From the NCBI GenBank assembly GCA_001939145.1, contig LSRX01000817.1, positions 211,548 to 275,547 on the forward strand: a stretch of 64,000 nt of DNA, in the 5' to 3' direction. This stretch comes from Symbiodinium microadriaticum. Taxonomy: Eukaryota > Sar > Dinophyceae > Suessiales > Symbiodiniaceae. Shown here piece after piece: positions 57,487 to 64,000 of this stretch (positions are counted from its first letter, which is position 1; every line of letters starts with the position of its first letter). The notes beneath the pieces are model-generated. The model worked only from the letters and a program-made list of their open reading frames with translations, made no database searches and had not been told where the DNA came from. The translations under genes and the position numbers were made by a program.

Positions 57487-57898
57487 CGGCACCACCAGCA
57501 CCAGCACCAAGAACGAGACAACAAGACCAAGACCAAGGCAACAGAAAAAGGACAGGCCTCCCCGTGGTCATCTGCACGATTCACAAAACAGTCATGATCA
57601 GAATCATCGTTAGTGTAGTTAGTCATTTCGAAACTTTCATCAATGCCAACTGATGGCAATAATGATGTTCATCATCGCATGAAGAAGGCCAACAAAAAGA
57701 TGTTCACTGGAACTTGCAAACCCTAGCCCTTGGCCCTCCCCCCCCCAAAAAAAAAAAGGATTCAGGCGTCCCACCAGGCGGACATCGTGGTGCGCTGAGA
57801 AGTCCCCGTGCTGGATGACACGGTTCACTGGAAAATCATTCCTGTCGGCTGCCACTCAGCTTATCATGGCAAGGATGAACTTCTCTCATAGGGACGAC
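57141..57898. other. Unique sequence with a CAG run
   Basis: CAG triplets at 57446-57485, and a poly-C/poly-A junction at 57738-57758. Frames crossing the CAG run encode poly-Gln or poly-Ala; no gene is supported. Confidence 0.5.
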
Positions 57899-57899
57899 G

Positions 57900-57965
57900 C
57901 CTAAATCCTAATCCCTAAACTCCTAAACCCTGAACCCCTAAACCGCCTAAACCCTAAACCCTTTT
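57900..57965. repeat. Telomere-like array, CCCTAAA orientation
   Basis: About eight units. Confidence 0.82.
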
Positions 57966-58049
57966 TAGAGTCCGGTGCGGTAGCCGAGTCTTTTTGTGGA
58001 GTCATGAACTTCCGAGGATCGTGCTCGCCATGCCCGAACCATAAAGAGT

Positions 58050-58142
58050 ACTAATACCAGTAGCAATAGTAATAATGATGATAATAATAATAACAACAAT
58101 AATGATAACAATAGTAATATGTATATATATATATATATATAA
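58050..58142. repeat. AT-rich AATA/ATA and TA microsatellite
   Basis: AATAAT-type units followed by a TA run. Confidence 0.85.
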
Positions 58143-58530
58143 ATATGCTGCAATGCATGATATGGCTCATGGCCACGAAAGACCAACGAACCAATGAAGC
58201 GAAGCCTCTGTGACCATATCAAAGACAGGCAGGTAAGCTGCACAAAACTTGTTCGAAGTACAGGGACCGCAGAGAATTATGTCGTTTGGAGTGCTTGTGA
58301 TAAGCATGCTACTATGTACTGCCTGTTTTGTGCGTGCGCCGTTCTTCTGAAACTCGAAAAGTAAGGCTTCCAGAGCTTGCCAGGGCTCTGGAGCAACGTC
58401 AACTCAAGACTGCGCCAACTCTCCTTCGGGTGGGAGGCATTCCTTGGCCGGGAACTGAGGGTGTCGGCTTTTTCCCGGGCTGGCATAGGGCGCGGGCCAT
58501 CCTAAGGCTCACTCGAGGTGTTTGTGAGAT
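58143..58530. other. Unique sequence, no feature recognised
   Basis: Nothing recognisable. Confidence 0.5.
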
Positions 58531-58532
58531 CA

Positions 58533-58590
58533 GGGGTTTTTAGGGTTTAGGGGTTTAGGGGTTTAGGGGTTTAGGGTTAGGGTTTAGTGG
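58533..58590. repeat. Telomere-like array, TTTAGGG orientation
   Basis: About seven units. Confidence 0.85.
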
Positions 58591-58679
58591 GTCAGCAGGA
58601 AGGAACTCTCTGAGTCTTTCGGGCGCAGAGCTGACTCTCAGGTCCAACAGCAGTGGTAGCAGTACATTGGTCGTGCTGT

Positions 58680-58825
58680 AAGTGTGAGTAGCAGTAGCAG
58701 CGGCGGGGGCAATAATTGTAATGGCAAGTTGCAGTGATAGTGTTTTGTAGGAGCAGTAGTAGCAGTAGCAGTAGTAGTAGCAGTGGTAGTACCAGTAGTA
58801 GCAGTCGTAGTAGTAGTAGTAGTAG

Positions 58826-58861
<36 letters not shown>

Positions 58862-58922
58862 CAGCAGCAGCAGGAGGAGCAGTAGCAGTAGCAGTAGCAG
58901 TAGCAGTAGCAGTAGCAGTAGC

Positions 58923-58969
<47 letters not shown>

Positions 58970-59215
58970 AAGTAGTAGTAGCAGTCGTCGTCGTCGTAGT
59001 AGTAGTAGTAGCAGCAGCTGTAGTAATGGCAGTACTTGTAGCAGTGGCAGCAGCAGCAGCAGCAGTAGTAGTTGTAGGAGCAGTCAGTAGTATTAGGACT
59101 GGTAGCAGCAGCAGGTTCAGCAGCAGCAAGAGTGTGGCAACATTAGTTCAACTCCATAGTTTAGGCGTGGTAGCAGTAGCAACAGCACTACTGGTAGCAG
59201 CAATAGCAACATGGC
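58680..59215. repeat. Compound triplet repeat (GTA, GCA, GTC, AGC)
   Basis: Two related blocks, each GTA run, GTC run, GTA run, GCA run (58808-58872 and 58926-59018), separated by GTAGCA units, suggest an internal duplication. Confidence 0.92.
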
Positions 59216-59905
59216 TAAATGAAAGCTGGGCTCCTGGGCTTGTACAGCAATGTGATGCCACCACTGCGGGGCAGTGCACGGAATTTGGAGCCCGTGCCGC
59301 CACCTTGTTGCCGGCTTCGGGGTCTAAAGGGTTGAAATCTAATTAAATGCCCGTGCTAGTATCATTATCAAAGTGACTAGTCTGACAAGTCTAGCTCTTC
59401 CTGTTGTCGGAAAGACTGCCACGAGGTTGGTGCCTAAGTATTGGATAGGCCCTGTTGGCGGCCGAGGAGGTGTTGGTAGTGGTGGTGGTCGCGGTCGCAG
59501 GCGTCGTCTGATAAGTAGAAGCAAGAACAGTCAGTGTATGTAGAATGATGAGGAAGAACAAGTACTCACGCAGTGCATGCTAGGCACTACTACTAGTCCT
59601 GCATATCCGTAACTATTGTAGCTGCATGATGTTCGTCAATGGAAAGCCAATCGGACGAACCAGAATGATTCGCGTAGAAATCAAGCACAACAGCACAAGA
59701 GTGCGGTTCAGAAGGTGCCCGACCTTGGAGAGCATACTTCATGATTTATGAGAGACTAAATACATATGCAAAAATGCCCTCTGGTATGTGGTGCCCGCCT
59801 TCGCCCTCCTCGATGCCGAAGCTTTGGCGGCGCCCCCGCCTGCGCCGCTTGCGACCGAGCCTGCATGAAGGAGAGGCTTGGGCAAGTCGGATGTTGACAG
59901 CGCGT
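59216..59905. other. Unique sequence, no feature recognised
   Basis: Nothing recognisable on either strand. Confidence 0.5.
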
Positions 59906-60006
59906 AATGTAGGGGCCTTAACAACTAGAATACGGTTTTGGGGCCCATTATACTGTCATTATAATAAGGAACCCCAAAATAATATAGGTAATTATTTAGG
60001 CCCCTA
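59906..60006. mobile_element. Foldback element, family B
   Basis: TGTAGGGGCCTTAACAACTA at the left, GGTAATTATTTAGGCCCCTA at the right. Confidence 0.8.
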
Positions 60007-60128
60007 TATTACAGATTTCGGATTTCATAGGATCAATGTTAAGGCAAAGGTTGTGAGCCTTACGGCGAAGGTCAGCGCTCATCTCAAGGTGATGAGCATT
60101 TCGACGCCAACCAGGCGTGGGCATCAGG

Positions 60129-61095
60129 TGCAACCACACCCCGAACATCATGAGCCCCGTGTTCCGGCAATCTGGAAGCCAGCCTCCAGCACCATGAGCA
60201 TCAATGAGCATCAGCAGCCCCATGTTCCTGCCATCCCGAAGCCAGCCCCGAGAATCATGAGCATCATCAGCCCCTTGTTCCGGCAATCTGGAAGCCAGCC
60301 TCCAGCAACATGAGCATCAATGCGCATCAGCAGCCCCATGTTCCTGCAATCCCAAAGCCAGCCCCGAGCATCATGAGCAGCATCAGCCCCCTTGTTCCGG
60401 CAATCTGGAAGCCAGCCTGCAGCACCATGAGCATCAATGAGCATCAGCAGCCCCATGTTCCTGCAATCCCGAAGCCAGCCCCGAGCATCATAAGCATCAT
60501 CAGCCCCTTTTTCCGGCAATCTGGAAGCCAGCCTCCAGCACCATGAGCATCAATGAGCATCAGCTGCCCCATGTTCCTGCAATCCCGTACCAGCCCCGAG
60601 CATCATAAGCATCATCAGTCCCTTGTTCCGGCAATCTGGAAGCCAGCCTCCAGCAACATGAGCATCAATGAGCATCAGCAGCCCCATGTTCCTGCAATCT
60701 CAAAGCCAGCCCCGAACATCATGAGCATCATCAGCCCCTTGTTCCGGCAATCTGGAAGCCAGCCTCCAGCACCACGAGCATCAATGAGCATCAGCAGCCA
60801 TGTTCCTGCAGTCCCAAAGCAAGCCCCGAGCATCATGAGCATCGTCAGCCCCTTGTTCCGGCAATCTGGAAGCCAGCCTGCAGCACCATGAGCAGCAATG
60901 AGCATCAGCAGCCCCATGTTCCTGCAATCCCGAAGCCAGCCCCGAGCATCATGAGCATCATCAGCCCCTTGTTCCGGCAATCTGCAAGCCAGCCTCCAGC
61001 ACCATGAGCATCAATGAGCATCAGCAGCCTCATGTTCCTGCAATCCCGAAGCCAAACATCATGAGCATCAGCCAACCTCAGGCATCATGAGCATC
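60129..61095. repeat. Dimeric minisatellite, period about 116 bases
   Basis: The mark GGCAATCTGGAAGCCAGCCT recurs at 60166, 60282, 60399, 60515, 60630, 60746, 60860 and (one mismatch) 60976. Each unit has two related halves, one with TTCCTGCAATCCCGAAGCC and one with TTCCGGCAATCTGGAAGCC. The period is not a multiple of three, so the ORFs across it change frame and are not supported as genes. Confidence 0.93.
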
Positions 61096-61100
61096 AGCGG

Positions 61101-61500
61101 CCACAGATTCCTGCAATTTCACATGCAGGTCTCCTCTGCATCGGTCCACCGAGCCGAACCTAGATGGACCTAGCTTGACGTCTGGATCCACGTCTTTCTA
61201 TACATCAACCGTGATACCTCTTCCCGAATCCGGTGCTTTGAGCGCCGGCAAAAACCCGGAAGCACTGTCCAAGTCGACCTGCAACAAAAACCCCGACGAG
61301 TTTCTGAACTCCGCAAAAAGATCTCAGGGAACCCCCTAAGCGGGACCCCAGATTCTCAGAAATCTGTATTTATAGGTTTCCATTGCCTCGATACTCCCAG
61401 CTTCGTCTCGTTGACCTCGGTCGCTTGGGTTTTCCAGATGACTCTGTGTATCTGTTTCTGTCAGGTAGCAATGATCGAGGACAGGACGAACACGATGGCG
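61101..61500. other. Unique sequence, no feature recognised
   Basis: Nothing recognisable. Confidence 0.5.
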
Positions 61501-61690
61501 ACAACAGAGTTAACGACGACAACAGCAACTGTTGCGCTTCTCCTATGTCATCATCCTCGTCAGCACCACTACCACCAAGAGCAGAAACAGCACCAGCAGC
61601 AGCGGAATCACCACCATCATGACCCATCAGCATCATCATCGTCATCATCAGCATCAGCATCAGCAGCAGCCTCGGCATCCGGTGGCTTCT
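61501..61690. repeat. Degenerate CAT/CAG/CAC triplet region
   Basis: Triplet-phased but irregular, densest at 61620-61675. Lies just beyond the 3' end of the FkbM gene. Confidence 0.75.
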
Positions 61691-61819
61691 CGGGCTTCGG
61701 GTGTTGAACCCAAAGTTGCACAAGAGCTCATGTGGCCATTGGAGCAGAAACCTCGGATGTCGGTTCTCCAGTTACTCCCTTATCCGCGACCCTAAACCCT
61801 AAACCCGAAGCACGTCTAC

Positions 61820-63529
61820 TCAGAAGATGGCGTTCGACCTGTTTTGCCCTCTTTCCCTGCAAGGCACCACAGAGGAGTGCAGCCAGAACTCATCGGTGGT
61901 GCATCTCTCGTCTCTTACGTAGCCGTGGCGCTGGAGGATTCTCTGAATGCTTCGGGACTTCTCGGAGCTCATGACCTCAATCGACATGGCCCGAATGAGG
62001 AGGGTGCTATTGTGCAATTCGGCCTCATCAAAAAAAGCTTCCAAGATTGTGTCCTCGTGCCCTTCGATGTCTAGCGTCAGGAAGTCCACTGCATCCAGCT
62101 TGTGAAGTTGGAGGAACGGCACCAGTGCATCCCACAAGGAGATAGTCACCACAGTATTCCTATTCAAGGTCCAACCCTGTCCAAGCTCTTCATGAAATGA
62201 CAAGGTTTTCTGCTGCTCTGCAGATTGGTTGTCGCCTATCAGCCATCCATGGCCGAATGCATGGGCTGGCTGATTCGAGGGGAGCAAGAAAGTCCGTGCC
62301 TCACCCGACACTCGCCAAACTGGCTGCTCGCGAAGCTCACAGCTGCGTGTTCGTTCGAAACCAGCACGATTCTCGAACATGGCATCAATGCAAATGCCAC
62401 GCCAATCCAAGAAAACATCCATGGCATAGGTGTTGCTTAGTTTCCAGCTGTGTGCTGCACCAATGTCGATGTACACTCCATGCCTCTTGCAACAAAAGAT
62501 CTCTTCTAATGCCCATCTGTCCTGCCCAAACTGGCTAGTAAAGGCCACGCCAGCGCACGGGTGCTGCGATGGAACTTTGGGTAACAAGTCCCTGACATCA
62601 GCTGGGTTAGGATTATTGTTCAACATGGGATCTACGCGATGAACCACACGCAGATGTGTGCGATGAAGCAATAACCACACTTCTGGCTGCCGCTTGCAGA
62701 AGGCACCCTCCATCTTTCGGAGCCACTGCTCCGCCTCATCCACCTCGCGAAGGGCAAGACGAGCCCGAAGTCGTCCAGCATGAGCACGCGGTGGCAGCGG
62801 TGCTCCAGTCGCGTTCAGCGGCTGCGGTGCAAGTATCAAGGCTTTTGCACTGTGCAGCTTCGCAGCGGCCACGGCGCTACATGGCATTTCCGGAGTTTCC
62901 GGAAGGAGCTTGTCGAAAGGCAAGAGGCGAGCCCCCGGTGCTCTTAGCTGCTCGATCACCGTATCTACAAAGGAAAGAGCTGCTTCTTCACAGGGACGGG
63001 GCGATGTGGTATACCCTTTCTGCATGTCCTGTATCAGAAATTGCATTCCAAAGATGGGAAAAGGCTCCTTGAAGAGTTTCACCAAAGGCGGACTTGGATG
63101 TGAACGGAGCCATCCGCAGCCCCGGATCGCCAAACAGACGCAATGCTTCCTTTCCCTTAAGAAACCCACGGCCTTCACTCGCAAAAGGCTGGCTGTAGGG
63201 AAGGGTAGAGTGTGCCAGCCTGCCTGTGAGCTCAAGTTCAAAGCCCTGCCACTCCGGTGCCACCAAGGGTCAGATTTGCCTTGAAGCCCCAGTCTGTACG
63301 ACATCCGCGACCTCCCACGATGACCACTGATCCAAACGGATGACACCAAAAAGAAACCACGCAGAGGAATCTCTATCGTTTCGGTCTTGCTGCATGCAAG
63401 AACTGCATCCAGCGGAATTCCCCCGCCTTGCGATGGACAACTGATGCTGGACTCCGCAAGTGGCGTAATCCATTTGGAGCATGTCCCGTCTGCCGGCTTC
63501 TCTTCGAGAAAGTCGAAATAACCCTTCAA
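61820..63529 (-). CDS. FkbM-family methyltransferase, N-terminal structure uncertain
   Basis: The C-terminal half has the FkbM/Methyltransf_21 pattern: SQFGQDRWALEEIF, the SAM-binding loop VYIDIGAAHSW (Asp codon at 62467), an acidic strand end CIDAMFEN, and FLTLDIEGHEDTILEAF (Asp codon at 62071). Such enzymes usually O-methylate sugars or small molecules and are abundant in dinoflagellates. The open frame begins at a TTG at 63529; the first in-frame ATG is at 63304, giving 494 residues. Upstream of about 63000 the correct frame is unclear: a second minus-strand frame (63482-63270 and 63266-62988, split by one TGA) is equally or more protein-like there, so introns or frame damage are likely. 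The domain call is firm, the start is not. Confidence 0.72.
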   Translation of the reverse strand: MKGYFDFLEEKPADGTCSKWITPLAESSISCPSQGGGIPLDAVLACSKTETIEIPLRGFFLVSSVWISGHRGRSRMSYRLGLQGKSDPWWHRSGRALNLSSQAGWHTLPFPTASLLRVKAVGFLRERKHCVCLAIRGCGWLRSHPSPPLVKLFKEPFPIFGMQFLIQDMQKGYTTSPRPCEEAALSFVDTVIEQLRAPGARLLPFDKLLPETPEMPCSAVAAAKLHSAKALILAPQPLNATGAPLPPRAHAGRLRARLALREVDEAEQWLRKMEGAFCKRQPEVWLLLHRTHLRVVHRVDPMLNNNPNPADVRDLLPKVPSQHPCAGVAFTSQFGQDRWALEEIFCCKRHGVYIDIGAAHSWKLSNTYAMDVFLDWRGICIDAMFENRAGFERTRSCELREQPVWRVSGEARTFLLPSNQPAHAFGHGWLIGDNQSAEQQKTLSFHEELGQGWTLNRNTVVTISLWDALVPFLQLHKLDAVDFLTLDIEGHEDTILEAFFDEAELHNSTLLIRAMSIEVMSSEKSRSIQRILQRHGYVRDERCTTDEFWLHSSVVPCRERGQNRSNAIF

Positions 63530-63568
63530 GCTCCAGCCAAGAGTGTCAAGTGGACAGTGCGGAATCCG

Positions 63569-63847
63569 CTACAGAGTTGCTACCTGGAAGGCCTGGCGGC
63601 AAAACACGTGCGCCGCTGCAGAACATGCTCGAAGACCAGGATCTCTGCACAACTCTGAAATTTCGAGACATGACTCGAAGACGAATTGTGTTACTGGCGG
63701 ATGCGTGATGTCAATAAGCGGCGCAAGGCGATTCGCCCAGGCTTGTAAGTCAACACATGCCTTCGGAGCCATCTTCCGTCCATCGCAAGGTGTCCATACA
63801 CTAAAAATTGCCAAGGTCGAGACGCCGAGGCAGTGGACGCAAAGCAT
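63569..63847 (-). CDS. Possible 5' exon of the FkbM gene
   Basis: An ATG at 63847 opens a 92-codon segment in the same frame as the FkbM segment, ending at a TAG at 63571-63569. Its first 20 residues (MLCVHCLGVSTLAIFSVWTP) are hydrophobic and could be a signal peptide or anchor, which would suit an enzyme acting on glycans in the secretory path. It could be a 5' exon joined to the downstream segment by a short intron, or the same reading frame broken by a nonsense mutation. A GT follows CAG near the stop, but the implied intron would be very short. Confidence 0.35.
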   Translation of the reverse strand: MLCVHCLGVSTLAIFSVWTPCDGRKMAPKACVDLQAWANRLAPLIDITHPPVTQFVFESCLEISELCRDPGLRACSAAAHVFCRQAFQVATL

Positions 63848-64000
63848 CTTCGAAGGGGGGGCCAGCACTTTACACGGCTTCTTCGTGGAAGCTGTGCGAT
63901 TGCATGGGCCATGGCTTTGCTTCGTTGCGCGTAATTATGTCGATCGCACATGTCTGAGCTGCCCCACCACAGGTTATAATTATGACTGCCCCATCTGTTC

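Noticed and set aside
57169-57653. Poly-Gln or poly-Ala protein gene around the CAG run
   Set aside because: Three overlapping frames are open on both strands, flanks show no domain, and the boundary sequences are telomere-like repeats.
58050-58142. AT-rich tract as a replication origin
   Set aside because: It is a simple AT microsatellite with no other supporting feature.
60310-60980. ORFs of about 100 codons with repeated HQQPHVPAIPKPAP-type peptides
   Set aside because: The repeat unit is not a multiple of three and indels shift the frame between units, so the coding potential is incidental.
60129-61095. CRISPR-like repeat-spacer array
   Set aside because: The whole 116-base unit is conserved, with no variable spacers, and the genome is eukaryotic.
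1-64000. Dinoflagellate spliced-leader gene or relict (…TTTTGGCTCAAG)
   Set aside because: Only partial matches such as TTTTGGCTCGGG at 55388 were found by eye; not convincing.

Overview
The window looks like dinoflagellate nuclear DNA, most likely Symbiodiniaceae or a relative. This is inferred from the scattered plant-type telomere-like repeat (CCCTAAA/TTTAGGG), long compound triplet microsatellites, a Ty1/copia element with the large accessory-rich polyprotein seen in dinoflagellates, very low gene density and an intronless protein gene. No spliced-leader, rRNA or tRNA gene was recognised. The assembly is imperfect: there are single-base N joins at 7414, 23919 and 41364 and a 938-base N gap at 43098-44035.

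Only three loci can be supported as protein-coding, all on the minus strand. (1) 7415-15186 is a Ty1/copia Gag-Pol polyprotein, cut off inside RNase H by the N at 7414. Between protease and integrase it carries what looks like a complete 2-oxoglutarate/Fe(II) oxygenase core (HxD...H...R with prolyl-hydroxylase-like spacing), and a stretch of about 1 kb upstream of that is open in two frames. (2) 50312-52168 is a dynamin/mitofusin-like large GTPase with a membrane hairpin. (3) 61820-63529 is an FkbM-type methyltransferase, with an upstream open segment (63569-63847) separated from it by an in-frame stop.

The rest is repeats. 1-7400 and 15200-50100 hold dozens of telomere-like arrays, often as a C-rich array, a 70-170 base GC-rich spacer and then a G-rich array. 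Among them lie about a dozen families of roughly 100-base foldback (MITE-like) elements, most present two or more times in this window. 18-29 kb adds triplet, pentanucleotide and tetranucleotide microsatellites, a 640-base perfect duplication (23277/24142) and a 72-base higher-order repeat made of GTT triplets (26400-27064). 52-62 kb is similar, with a dimeric 116-base minisatellite at about 60130-61090.

Nothing shows the three genes acting together. The regions between them are annotated as repeats or as stretches where no feature was recognised.
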